Source: CAVPMN01 sp963706425 (lineage in GTDB: Bacteria > Actinomycetota > Acidimicrobiia > Acidimicrobiales > Acidimicrobilacustridaceae). From it: DNA of 64,000 nt. Shown in pieces: positions 53,174-60,951 of this stretch. Each line of letters opens with the position of its first letter. Position 1 is the stretch's first letter. The DNA lies in assembly GCA_963706425.1 (NCBI GenBank), contig CAVPMN010000001.1, positions 868,001-932,000 on the forward strand, read 5' to 3'. The notes beneath the pieces are model-generated. The model was not told the origin of the DNA and did no database searches. It was given only the letters and a program-made list of their open reading frames with translations. Position numbers and translations under genes: made by a program.

Positions 53174-54154
53174 GTGAGCCAGCTGCGGCTCAACCCGCTG
53201 AACGGTCGCTGGGTCACTATCGCCACGGGTCGCGCCGAGCGCCCAGGTGGATTCGCGCCGCGCCGACTGCCGGTGCAGAGCGATCCGGAGCGACCGTGCC
53301 CGTTCTGCCCGGGAAACGAAGAGGCCACCGCGCCCGCGCTCGAGACCTACGGCCGCGACGGCCACTGGCTGGTTCGGGTCGTCCCGAACCTCTACCCGGC
53401 GTTCAACGGGCGAGGCGACCTGCGGGTCACCGAGCTCGGGCCGATCTTCCACGAGGCGCCTGCGGTGGGCATCCACGAGGTGCTCGTGCTCTCCCCCCAG
53501 CACGACCGGCCGTGGGGTGCCCTCGACGACAAGCAGGCCGGTCTGGCGATGGCGGCCATCCGTGACCGCGTGGAGGACCACGGTCGCCAGGCGGGGGTGG
53601 TCTACACGCAGACCATCGTCAATCACGGCCGGGAGGCGGGTGCGTCCCTCGAGCACCCGCACGGCCAGCTGCTCGGCATCCCCTTCGTGCCGGGCGAGCT
53701 CACCGAAGAGCTCGACCGACTGGCCGCGTTCGACGCCGAACGCCGCGCCTGCCTGTTGTGCGAGACGATCGCCATCGAGGAGGACGCCGGGCACCGGGTG
53801 GTGCTGTCGACCGATCGGGTCGCCGTGCTGAGCCCGTTCTGGAGCGGCACCCCCTACGAGATGCTGGTGGTCCCCCGCCGCCACGAGGCCCACCTCGCTC
53901 ACGCCACGCCCGCCGACCTGGTCGGCATCGGTCGGGCGATCCGCGACGCGCTCGCCCGGCTCGACCGGGTCGTGGGCGACGTCGCGTACAACCTGGTGTT
54001 CCACACGGCACCGCATCACCACGGCGGGCCCTACCACTGGCACGTACACGTGCTCCCGCAGGTCACCAGCGCCGCCGGGTTCGAGGAGGGAACCGGTGTG
54101 CTCATCAACATCGTGGCGCCGGAACAGGCCACCGCCCAGCTGCGCTCCGTTTGA
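53174..54154 (+). CDS. galT: Galactose-1-phosphate uridylyltransferase family protein
   Basis: A 326-aa HIT-superfamily nucleotidyltransferase. It starts with RLNPLNGRWVTIATGRAERP. The zinc/structural motif is CPFCPGNEE, and the active-site segment is NHGREAGASLEHPHGQLLG with the HPHGQ nucleophile His. The second half repeats the fold (CLLCETIAIEE ... YNLVFHTAP, YHWHVHVLP). The family swaps UMP between UDP-glucose and galactose-1-P in the Leloir pathway. Because no galK or galE is nearby, a different sugar-1-phosphate is possible. Confidence 0.85.
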   Translation: MSQLRLNPLNGRWVTIATGRAERPGGFAPRRLPVQSDPERPCPFCPGNEEATAPALETYGRDGHWLVRVVPNLYPAFNGRGDLRVTELGPIFHEAPAVGIHEVLVLSPQHDRPWGALDDKQAGLAMAAIRDRVEDHGRQAGVVYTQTIVNHGREAGASLEHPHGQLLGIPFVPGELTEELDRLAAFDAERRACLLCETIAIEEDAGHRVVLSTDRVAVLSPFWSGTPYEMLVVPRRHEAHLAHATPADLVGIGRAIRDALARLDRVVGDVAYNLVFHTAPHHHGGPYHWHVHVLPQVTSAAGFEEGTGVLINIVAPEQATAQLRSV

Positions 54155-54164
54155 GCGCTGAGGC

Positions 54165-54608
54165 TCAATCCGACGCGATGAGACCTTGGAGCTGTGAGGT
54201 GAAGGCCTCGCCGGGATCGCCCTTCATCACCTCGAGATCGACGATGGCGCCCGACTTCATGACGATGCGGATCACGCCGCCGAAACGCACCTGGTCGATC
54301 TGCACCTCGGCCACCGCGGTGAGCGGCACCTCGCCGAGGAACTGCTTGGGCTTGCCGGTGAGCCCGATGCTCCACGCGAGGATCCGCCCACCGGTGAGCA
54401 CCAGCGCCATCTGCTTCGCCGAGGGGAACTCGACGAGCTGATCGGTATCGAGCACGGGCGGCGGCCCATCGAGGCTTGCCAGCCCGCGACCCGTGGTGAC
54501 CTGCACCGGCGGCACCATGCCGTTCCAGTTGACCCGAACGCCCTCGACGACCTCCTCGCCCTGGGCGAGCGCGGGAGCGGCCAGTGCAGCGAGGTCGATC
54601 TTGGCCAC
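54165..54608 (-). CDS. PH-like-domain protein of unknown function
   Basis: A 147-aa soluble protein with no signal or membrane segment. The region from KQMALVLTGGRILAWSIGL through FGGVIRIVMKSGAIVDLEVM has the strand pattern of bacterial PH-like domains, followed by a closing helix (EAFTSQLQGLI). The family assignment is tentative. GTG 54608 has AGGAGG 9 nt upstream. It is convergent with galT with a 10-bp gap. Confidence 0.5.
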   Translation of the reverse strand: MAKIDLAALAAPALAQGEEVVEGVRVNWNGMVPPVQVTTGRGLASLDGPPPVLDTDQLVEFPSAKQMALVLTGGRILAWSIGLTGKPKQFLGEVPLTAVAEVQIDQVRFGGVIRIVMKSGAIVDLEVMKGDPGEAFTSQLQGLIASD

Positions 54609-54677
54609 GACGGCATGCCTCCTGGGAGTTCGGCCCCGATCGCCGGAACAGCGGATCGGTGGCCGGTGGCGGCGATG

Positions 54678-55589
54678 CTACTCAGCGATGGATGGGCGCA
54701 GGCGGAGCGCCACCGCCTCGTTCGCATAGCCCGCCCAGGCGACCGGGGTGCCGGTGTCGAGCGGCACCGTCAGCGGCCCGGACGGAAAGGCCTCGACCAC
54801 CGCCCCAGCGGCTCGGGCCACCACCAACGAGGCGAGATCGTAGGGGTGGGCGGCGAGGCCCCCCGGCGCGAACGCCGGCCTCGGATCGAACACGGCCAGA
54901 TCGCTCCCGGTGGCCAAGCCGGCCAGATAGCCCCCCGTGCAGGGCACGAGGTCGTCGTAGACCTCGAGTCCCGCCAGATGGTCGTCGGCCCACGCGCCGA
55001 TGGCTGCGTGCGAGCCGGGAAGCAGCCGCACCACGGTGACGAAGCTGCGATCGATGCGATCGTCGCGACGCGGCGTGAGCCTCACCACCGCGGGCGCACC
55101 TCCACCCACGAGGTCGTCGTCCTCGGCGCACGCGGGGCCCCCACGACGGGCCCACGCCACGAGGCCGAGGGCCGCCCGCCGGCCCGGGATCTCGACCATG
55201 GCCCCCACCTCGAGGTCTTCGAGGGTGGCCGCCTCTCGGCCCGCACCCAGCAACACCCAGGCGCTGCGCTTGCCGGCCAGGTAGGGCCGGGTGCCGTCGA
55301 CCGGATCGACGAGATAGCGCCACGGCCCGTCGGCGCGGCCGACCACCAGGTCCGCGTCGTGGCCCTCGACCACCGCCGTGCCCGGCCAACGTCTCCCGAG
55401 CCCGTCAAGGGCGGCGAGCAGCGCGGTCTCGGCCCGCTCGTCGACGCCGAACACGTCGTCGCCGCCCTCGGTGCGCATCACCTCGCCGTCGGAGGCGGGC
55501 GCGGCCGCCCGGACCGCATCGCGGACCTGACGGCCGACGTGTGCCAGCTCGACGGCCAGGTCGTCGAGCTCCGACTCGTCGGTGGTCAT
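54678..55589 (-). CDS. Inositol-monophosphatase-family phosphatase
   Basis: A 303-aa metal-dependent phosphatase. The metal motif YLVDPVDGTRPYLAG corresponds to DPxDGT, an upstream Glu lies in VVEGHDADLV, and C-terminal HPYDLASLVVARAAG corresponds to the WDxAxx metal motif with His-Pro-Tyr in place of Trp. It could be an inositol, fructose-1,6-bisphosphate or histidinol phosphatase-like enzyme; the altered last motif prevents a choice. ATG 55589 is used rather than the TTG one codon before. It is divergent from the SRPBCC gene with 23 bp between. Confidence 0.78.
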   Translation of the reverse strand: MTTDESELDDLAVELAHVGRQVRDAVRAAAPASDGEVMRTEGGDDVFGVDERAETALLAALDGLGRRWPGTAVVEGHDADLVVGRADGPWRYLVDPVDGTRPYLAGKRSAWVLLGAGREAATLEDLEVGAMVEIPGRRAALGLVAWARRGGPACAEDDDLVGGGAPAVVRLTPRRDDRIDRSFVTVVRLLPGSHAAIGAWADDHLAGLEVYDDLVPCTGGYLAGLATGSDLAVFDPRPAFAPGGLAAHPYDLASLVVARAAGAVVEAFPSGPLTVPLDTGTPVAWAGYANEAVALRLRPSIAE

Positions 55590-55600
55590 CAACCTCGTCT

Positions 55601-55606
55601 TAGCAT
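55601..55606 (+). promoter_or_regulatory. Leaderless -10 box for the SRPBCC gene (TAGCAT)
   Basis: TAGCAT ends 6 nt before ATG 55613. The 23-bp divergent gap leaves no room for a leader on either side. Confidence 0.55.
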
Positions 55607-55612
55607 GCGCGC

Positions 55613-56054
55613 ATGGCCGGCATCCGAGTAGGGATCACGATCGACCGACCGCCCTCGCAGGTGTGGAAGGTGGTCGAGGACGTCGGCGGACACGTCAACT
55701 GGATGCACGACGCGGTCGCCATCCGGTTCACGTCGGCCAAGCGGCGGGGCGTGGGCACCACGTTCGACTGCGATACCAAGCTGGGTCCGTTCTCGCTCAC
55801 CGACCGCATGCAGATCACCGAGTGGCGGCCACGACGGGCGATGGGCGTGAAGCACGTGGGCGTGGTGACGGGAAGCGGGCGGTTCACGTTGCGCCGACTG
55901 CCAGGCGGCCGCACCAGGTTCACGTGGCGCGAGAAGCTGCACTTCCCCTGGTGGATGGGTGGACCGTTCGGCGCCGCCGTGGGCGGAGAGGCATTGCGCC
56001 TCGTGTGGAAGCGCAACCTCGGCCGAACTGAAGACGTTGGTCGAGGCTCGCTAG
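55613..56054 (+). CDS. SRPBCC/polyketide-cyclase-like protein (frame break near the end)
   Basis: A START-like fold recognised from IDRPPSQVWKVVEDVGGHVNWM, VGTTFDCDTKLGPFSLTDRMQITEW, and GSGRFTLRRLPGGRTRFTWREKLHFPWWMGG. The family binds small hydrophobic ligands. One extra base at about 56022-56029 shifts the frame; after repair the protein ends NLGRLKTLVEAR at TAG 56052-56054 (146 aa). It is convergent with the rhomboid gene, 6 bp apart. Ligand unknown. Confidence 0.75.
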
Positions 56055-56060
56055 CGGCTG

Positions 56061-56948
56061 CTACTGCCCGAGCATGCCGAGGATCGGGTCGCGATAGCTG
56101 TCGGCCGCCCAGAGGCAGCCCACCCAGAGCACAGCCGTCATCGCCGCGCACGCGAGCACGGCGGGCAGGGGCGAGCGCACGCGCTGGTCGAACTGGAAGA
56201 TGACGAAGCCGGCCACCAGCCCGCCGACCAGCCCACCGATGTGTCCGCCGATCGAGATGCCAGGGATCGCGAACGTGATGATGAGGTTGACGATCAACAA
56301 CCCGCCGATGCCCGATCGCCACGGATCGATGCCGCGCGCCTTCTGCGCGGCGAACGCAGCCCCGAGCAGCCCGAAGATGGCGCCCGATGCGCCGACCGTG
56401 GCTGACGTGGGCGACACCAGGAGCACGCCGAACGCTCCGGCAACCAGGCTGGTGATGTAGAGGGCGAGGAAGCGGGACCGCCCCAGCACCGGCTCGAGCT
56501 GGGAACCGAGCACCCACAGCACCAGCATGTTCATGCCGATGTGCAGCAGGCCGGCGTGGAGGAAGCCGCCGGTGATGATGCGATAGGTCTCGCCCGCGGC
56601 GACGCCCACCGGCGTGATGCCGTCGAAGGTGCCGAAGCCGACGAGCAGCCCCCGGTCACTGATCTCGGACGACACCGAGCCCCAGAGGCTCTCCCCACGC
56701 GTGACCAGGAGCTCGGCCACGAACACCAGTGCGTTGAGGGCGATGAGGACCTGGGTGACGATCGGCCGCCGGTTCAGGTTGGCCGTCGTGTAGACCTGCT
56801 GGGCGCCGGCCCGAGCGCACTCGGGGCAGTGGAAGCCGACCGAAGCCTGCACCATGCAGCTCGGGCAGATCGGACGCCCACAACGCTGGCAGGAGACGCC
56901 CGCGCGCCGGTCGTGGTGCCGGTAGCAGGTCGAGACGCCGGTGGTCAC
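56061..56948 (-). CDS. Rhomboid-family intramembrane serine protease with N-terminal zinc finger
   Basis: A 295-aa protein. An N-terminal zinc-binding segment (CQRCGRPICPSC and FHCPECARAG) precedes six or seven membrane helices. The catalytic Ser is in VGASGAIFGLLGA and the catalytic His in ISIGGHIGGLVGGLVAG. HIGMNMLVLW matches the HxxxN oxyanion motif. Zinc-finger rhomboids are common in actinobacteria. GTG 56948 has TAGCGT 7 nt upstream. Substrates unknown. Confidence 0.9.
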   Translation of the reverse strand: MTTGVSTCYRHHDRRAGVSCQRCGRPICPSCMVQASVGFHCPECARAGAQQVYTTANLNRRPIVTQVLIALNALVFVAELLVTRGESLWGSVSSEISDRGLLVGFGTFDGITPVGVAAGETYRIITGGFLHAGLLHIGMNMLVLWVLGSQLEPVLGRSRFLALYITSLVAGAFGVLLVSPTSATVGASGAIFGLLGAAFAAQKARGIDPWRSGIGGLLIVNLIITFAIPGISIGGHIGGLVGGLVAGFVIFQFDQRVRSPLPAVLACAAMTAVLWVGCLWAADSYRDPILGMLGQ

Positions 56949-56955
56949 TCCGTCG

Positions 56956-56961
56956 ACGCTA
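56956..56961 (-). promoter_or_regulatory. Leaderless -10 box for the rhomboid gene (TAGCGT)
   Basis: TAGCGT on the minus strand ends 7 nt before GTG 56948. Confidence 0.55.
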
Positions 56962-56990
56962 TCGGCCGCGGATAAAGACCACGTGAAGGC

Positions 56991-57767
56991 TCAGCGGCCG
57001 CGGAACTCGGCCTTCCCGGGCCCGTGCTCCCGGAAGCTGGCGACGCCGGTCTGGCTGTCGTCGGTGCGGAACACCTCGACGAACAGCTGCTGCTCGAGAC
57101 CCAACCCACCGTCGAGCGTGATGTCGAGCCCACGATCGATGGCCCGCTTCGCCAGCGACTGGGCCAGCACCGCGCCCCCCGCCAGCTGACCGGCGTAGGC
57201 CAGCGCCTCGGCGTGGAGATCGTCGGCGGGCACCACCCGGTCGACCAGCCCGATGGCGAGCGCCTCCTCCGCGCCGACCTGGCGGCCGGTGAAGACGAGG
57301 TCCTTGGCTCGCGCCGGGCCGACCAGACGCGCCAGGCGTTGCGTGCCGCCGCCACCGGGGATGATGCCGAGCAGGATCTCGGGCTGACCGAAGCGGCTCG
57401 TGTCGGCCGCGAATCGGAAGTCGCACGCGAGCGCCAGCTCGCAGCCACCACCGAGCGCATAGCCGTTGACCGCCGCCACCGTCGCTCGCGGCAGATCGGC
57501 CAACGCGTTGAGCGCATCGAGGAAGGCGGCACCGATCGTGGCCGCCTCGTCGGGCCCGGCGAACTCGGAGATGTCGGCACCGGCGGCGAACATGCGGTCG
57601 TTGCCACGGACGACGACGGCACCGGGCAGGTCGGCCTCGAGATCGGCGATCGCTGCTCGGAGCTGCCCGAGCAGCGCGGTCGACAGCGAGTTCACCTTCC
57701 CGTTGTCGAGTTGGATCACCGCCACGCCGTCGTCGCGTCGGTCGAGGTGCACGAGTTGGTCGGCCAC
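56991..57767 (-). CDS. Enoyl-CoA hydratase/isomerase
   Basis: A 258-aa crotonase-fold enzyme for beta-oxidation or a related CoA-ester step. The oxyanion segment is FAAGADISEF, the first catalytic Glu is in ALGGGCELALACDFRFA, and the second is in GQPEILLGIIPGGGGTQRLARLVG; both are present, as in true hydratases. GTG 57767 is preferred because TAGCGT ends exactly 6 nt upstream; GTG 57773, two codons earlier, would abut the box. Confidence 0.88.
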   Translation of the reverse strand: MADQLVHLDRRDDGVAVIQLDNGKVNSLSTALLGQLRAAIADLEADLPGAVVVRGNDRMFAAGADISEFAGPDEAATIGAAFLDALNALADLPRATVAAVNGYALGGGCELALACDFRFAADTSRFGQPEILLGIIPGGGGTQRLARLVGPARAKDLVFTGRQVGAEEALAIGLVDRVVPADDLHAEALAYAGQLAGGAVLAQSLAKRAIDRGLDITLDGGLGLEQQLFVEVFRTDDSQTGVASFREHGPGKAEFRGR

Positions 57768-57773
57768 GGGCAC

Positions 57774-57779
57774 ACGCTA
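57774..57779 (-). promoter_or_regulatory. Leaderless -10 box for the enoyl-CoA hydratase gene (TAGCGT)
   Basis: TAGCGT on the minus strand lies 6 nt before GTG 57767 and immediately before the alternative GTG 57773, so it decides between the two starts. Confidence 0.5.
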
Positions 57780-57810
57780 ACCGGCCGTGTGAAGATGGGT
57801 TTCACGTAGG

Positions 57811-57862
57811 CAGCCACTCGTCCCGAGGGACGACGACCAGCCACTCGTCCCGAGGGACGACG
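57811..57862. repeat. Two 25-bp direct repeats, each palindromic, upstream of mscL
   Basis: Identical 25-mers at 57811-57835 and 57838-57862 (period 27), each containing TCGTCCC-GA-GGGACGA. Every unit can fold into a small 7-bp hairpin. They fill the gap between the enoyl-CoA hydratase start and the mscL ribosome binding site (AGGAG at 57868-57872), in the probable mscL leader. Confidence 0.75.
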
Positions 57863-57880
57863 GAGATAGGAGCGATTCCG

Positions 57881-58255
57881 ATGATCAAAGAGTTCAAGGA
57901 GTTCATTGCCAAGGGCAACGTGATCGACCTCGCCGTCGCGGTGGTGCTCGGCTTGGCGTTCACCGCCATCGTCACGTCGTTCACCAACGACATCCTCATG
58001 CAGATCCTGGCGATCTTCGGCGGCCAACCCGATTTCAGCAGCTACACGCTCACCATCAACGACGCCGAGATCTACTGGGGCTCGTTCCTCACGGCGGTCG
58101 TGAACTTCCTCATCATCGCGTTCGCGCTCTTCTTGATCGTGAAGGCGATCAGCTCGGTGCAGAACATGCGCAAGACGAAGGAGGAGGAGGCCGAGGAGAC
58201 CGAGATCGAGCTGCTGACGCAGATCCGCGACGCGCTGGTGACCCGCGGCCAGTAG
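57881..58255 (+). CDS. mscL: Large-conductance mechanosensitive channel
   Basis: A 124-aa channel that opens under membrane tension after osmotic downshock. The N-terminal helix and gate are MIKEFKEFIAKGNVIDLAVAV-like (KGNVIDLAVAVVLGLAF), TM2 is FLTAVVNFLIIAFALFLIVKAI, and the charged cytoplasmic bundle (EEEAEETEIELLTQIRDAL) closes the protein. Length and motifs are standard. The start has AGGAG 8 nt upstream. Confidence 0.95.
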   Translation: MIKEFKEFIAKGNVIDLAVAVVLGLAFTAIVTSFTNDILMQILAIFGGQPDFSSYTLTINDAEIYWGSFLTAVVNFLIIAFALFLIVKAISSVQNMRKTKEEEAEETEIELLTQIRDALVTRGQ

Positions 58256-58279
58256 TCGTCCGCCGAGCAGACGTCGTCG

Positions 58280-59233
58280 TCAGTCGGCCCCGAGCAGGCG
58301 GTCGGCGGCAGCCCACGGATCGAGGGTGCGCTCGAGCACCGCGTCGCGCGCCTCGTCGAACTCGGGCCCTGACGCGACGACCGAGGCTCGCTCGCGGAGC
58401 CGCGCCGCCACGATGGCGTGCAGTTCGTCCGTGACCCGCCGTTGACGACGGCGCTCGAGCTCGCCGCTGTCGACCATCCAGCGGTGGTGATCACGAAGCG
58501 CCTGCCAGAGCTCGTCGACCCCTTCGCCCGTGGTCGCGGTGGTCGACAAGATCGGCGGGCGCCACGCCGTCGGCGCCGACAGCTCGAGCATCTGCTCGAC
58601 ATCACGACGGGTGTCGGCCGCGCCCGGCCGGTCGGCCTTGTTGATCACGAACACGTCGGCGATCTCCATGAGGCCGGCCTTGTTGGCCTGGACCGCGTCA
58701 CCCCAACCGGGGTTCAGCACCACGACCGTGGTGTCGGCCTCTCCGGCGACCTCGACTTCGACCTGCCCCACGCCCACGGTCTCGACGATGACCCACGGCC
58801 GACCGACGGCGTCGAGGAGCCGAACCGCCTCGGGCGTGGCCAGCGCCAGCCCCCCGAGATGCCCTCGGGTGGCCATCGACCGGATGAAGACTCCCTCGTC
58901 GAGGGCGTGGTCGCCCATGCGCACCCGATCGCCGAGGATGGCGCCACCGGTGAAGGGCGACGACGGGTCGATCGCCAGCACGGCCACCTCGAGGTCGTCG
59001 GCACGGATGCGACGGATGAGCTCGTTGGTCAGGGTCGACTTGCCCGATCCGGGCGAGCCGGTGATGCCGATGGTGGCGGCGTGGCCACCGAGCGGATGGG
59101 TCAGCCGGCCGATGGCCCGGGCGTCGGGACCGCCGTGCTCCACCATCGACAACAGCCGCGCCAGCGCCGAGCGATCGCCGCTGCGGGCGAGCGAGAGCAG
59201 CTCGGCGGGGTCGCGGGTGCGAGGTCGGGGCAC
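58280..59233 (-). CDS. MeaB/ArgK-family GTPase (methylmalonyl-CoA mutase chaperone)
   Basis: A 317-aa G3E-type GTPase. P-loop GITGSPGSGKST is near residue 46, then DPSSPFTGGAILGDRVRM, ETVGVGQVEVEVA (switch region) and the base-specificity motif INKAD. It protects and reloads B12-dependent acyl-CoA mutases in the family; no mutase gene is in the window. GTG 59233 is chosen because TAACCT lies 8 nt upstream. Confidence 0.9.
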   Translation of the reverse strand: MPRPRTRDPAELLSLARSGDRSALARLLSMVEHGGPDARAIGRLTHPLGGHAATIGITGSPGSGKSTLTNELIRRIRADDLEVAVLAIDPSSPFTGGAILGDRVRMGDHALDEGVFIRSMATRGHLGGLALATPEAVRLLDAVGRPWVIVETVGVGQVEVEVAGEADTTVVVLNPGWGDAVQANKAGLMEIADVFVINKADRPGAADTRRDVEQMLELSAPTAWRPPILSTTATTGEGVDELWQALRDHHRWMVDSGELERRRQRRVTDELHAIVAARLRERASVVASGPEFDEARDAVLERTLDPWAAADRLLGAD

Positions 59234-59241
59234 GCCGGCGA

Positions 59242-59247
59242 AGGTTA
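59242..59247 (-). promoter_or_regulatory. Leaderless -10 box for the meaB-type gene (TAACCT)
   Basis: TAACCT on the minus strand ends 8 nt before GTG 59233. Confidence 0.5.
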
Positions 59248-59298
59248 GAGCGCAGGGCCGTCGCCGCGGTGCGGGACCGGCGCGCGGCCGGGCCTCGG

Positions 59299-59565
59299 TC
59301 AGAGCGTGACGGCGCTCTCGCCGAGCTGGGCCGAGGCCTGGCCGACGTCGATCACTTCGGTGACGCCGTCGACCCGGTCCTTCAGGATCCGTTCGATGCC
59401 CGCCTTCAACGTCACCGTGGATGCCGGGCACGACACACAGGCACCGACCAGCTCGACTTCGACCACACCCGTGTCCTCGTGCACGTCGCGCAGGTAGATG
59501 TCGCCGTTGTCGGCCTGGATGGCCGGGCGGATCGCCTGGATGACCTCTTCGATCTTCGTGCGCAT
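59299..59565 (-). CDS. NifU C-terminal-domain (Nfu) Fe-S cluster carrier
   Basis: An 88-aa stand-alone Nfu domain. IEEVIQAIRPAIQADNGDIYL is followed by the CxxC cluster motif GACVSCPAS and GIERILKDRVDGVTEV. Such proteins carry a [4Fe-4S] cluster to target enzymes. ATG 59565 is taken; a TTG lies two codons earlier. The unrepaired murA frame runs on into this gene, which is the sign of a lost murA stop rather than a real overlap. Confidence 0.88.
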   Translation of the reverse strand: MRTKIEEVIQAIRPAIQADNGDIYLRDVHEDTGVVEVELVGACVSCPASTVTLKAGIERILKDRVDGVTEVIDVGQASAQLGESAVTL

Positions 59566-59670
59566 GAACAACGTCCCTGCCTCATCTCCGGAGCACCTTC
59601 AGGGTGCCCGTTGGGGCCCGGTCGCGCCAACACCCCCCGAGGGCCGGGTGTTCCCGCTGCGGATGGTGCC

Positions 59671-60928
59671 TCAGTCGCCCTCTGTGACACGTCGGCGCCC
59701 AGGGCCCGCAACTTGGCGACGAAGTGCTCGTAGCCCCGCGAGATGTGATGGGCGTCACTCACCACCGTCTCGCCGTCGGCCTTCAGGGCGGCGACCACCA
59801 GGGCCGCCCCGGCCCGGATGTCGGGAGCGCGGACCGGCGCGCCCGACAGCGCAGGCAGGCCGCGGATGACGGCGTGGTGGCCCTCGGTGCGGATGTCGGC
59901 GCCCATGCGCACCAGCTCGTCGACGTAGCGGAACCGGCCCGGCGAAGAGGTTCTCGGTGACGATGCCCACCCCGTCGGCCGACGCCAGCATGGCCACGAA
60001 GAGGGGCTTGTAGTCGGTGGCCAGCCCCGGATAGGGCAGCGTCGCCATGTCGACCGAGCGGAGCCGCCCGGGAGCCATCGCCCAGATGCCCTCACCGGTC
60101 GGCGAGATGCGCATGCCCATCTCGCCGAGCTTGGCGACGAACATGTCCATGTGGTCGGGCCGCGCCCCGCGCAGGGTGATCTCGCCACCGGCGACGCCGA
60201 CGGCCGCGAGGAACGTGGCCGCCTCGATGCGGTCGGGGATCACCGTGTGCTCGACCGCGCGCGAGCTCCTCGACCCCCTCGATCTGGATGGTGGAGCTGC
60301 CCGCGCCGAGCACACGCGCGCCCATGCGGTTGAGGAACGCGGCCAGGTCGGCGATCTCGGGCTCGCGCGCCGCGTTGTCGATCACCGTGGTTCCCTTGGC
60401 CAGCACCGCCGCCATCAGCACGTTCTCGGTGGCGCCGACGCTCGGGAACTCGAGCAGGATGCGCGTGCCCGTGAGCTGATCGGCTCGCGCCTCGATGTAG
60501 CCGTGGGCGAAGTCGAAGGTGGCGCCGAGCTCCTCGAGAGCCCGCAGGTGCATGTCGATCGGCCTCGGCCCGAAGTCGTCGCCGCCGGGCAACGCCACGC
60601 GGGCCCGCCCGAATCGAGCCAGCAGCGGGCCGAGCACGACGATCGACGCCCGCATCCGCTCGACCAGCTCGTAGGGCGCCTCGGGTGTGAGGTCGTCGCC
60701 CTGCACGATGCGCAGCTCACCGGGCGCCGGCCGCTCGACCGTCATGCCCATCTCGGTGAGCAGATCGCCCATCCACGTGACGTCGAGGATGTCGGGCACG
60801 TTGCGCAACACGTAGTCGCCCGAGGCCAGGGTGGTGGCCGCCATCAACTTGAGCACGGAGTTCTTGGCGCCGCTGATCGCCACCGTGCCCTCGAGGGGGC
60901 CGTCGGGGTGCACGATGATGCGATCCAC
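59671..60928 (-). CDS. murA: UDP-GlcNAc 1-carboxyvinyltransferase (frame broken; Asp at the catalytic Cys position)
   Basis: First committed step of peptidoglycan synthesis. Motifs: ISGAKNSVLKLMAATTL near residue 19, NVPDILDV, LPGGDDFGPRPIDMH, IEAATFLAAVGVAGGEITL, GLATDYKPLFVAML, DIRAGAALVVAAL. The loop residue that is usually Cys115 is Asp117 here, as in Mycobacterium tuberculosis, which predicts fosfomycin insensitivity. Frame breaks lie at about 60255-60263 and 59937-59942 (one extra base each). A third break near 59672-59680 probably hides the stop: adding one base gives TGA at 59671-59673 and 418 aa, the family length. As written the frame stays open to 59412. Confidence 0.88.
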
Positions 60929-60951
60929 CCGGTCAGTATGCTCCGGCCCAC

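Noticed and set aside
52379..54154. A true methyltransferase-GalT fusion protein
   Set aside because: An out-of-frame TAG at the expected methyltransferase end, a promoter-like TAGCGT before GTG 53174 and a GalT that begins with its normal first residues make a lost stop more likely; kept only as a finding to check.
59412..59673. An extended MurA C-terminus overlapping the nfu gene
   Set aside because: The extra residues are Pro/Arg/Gly-rich, antisense-like and absent from the family; MurA length is normal if the stop at 59671-59673 is restored by one base.
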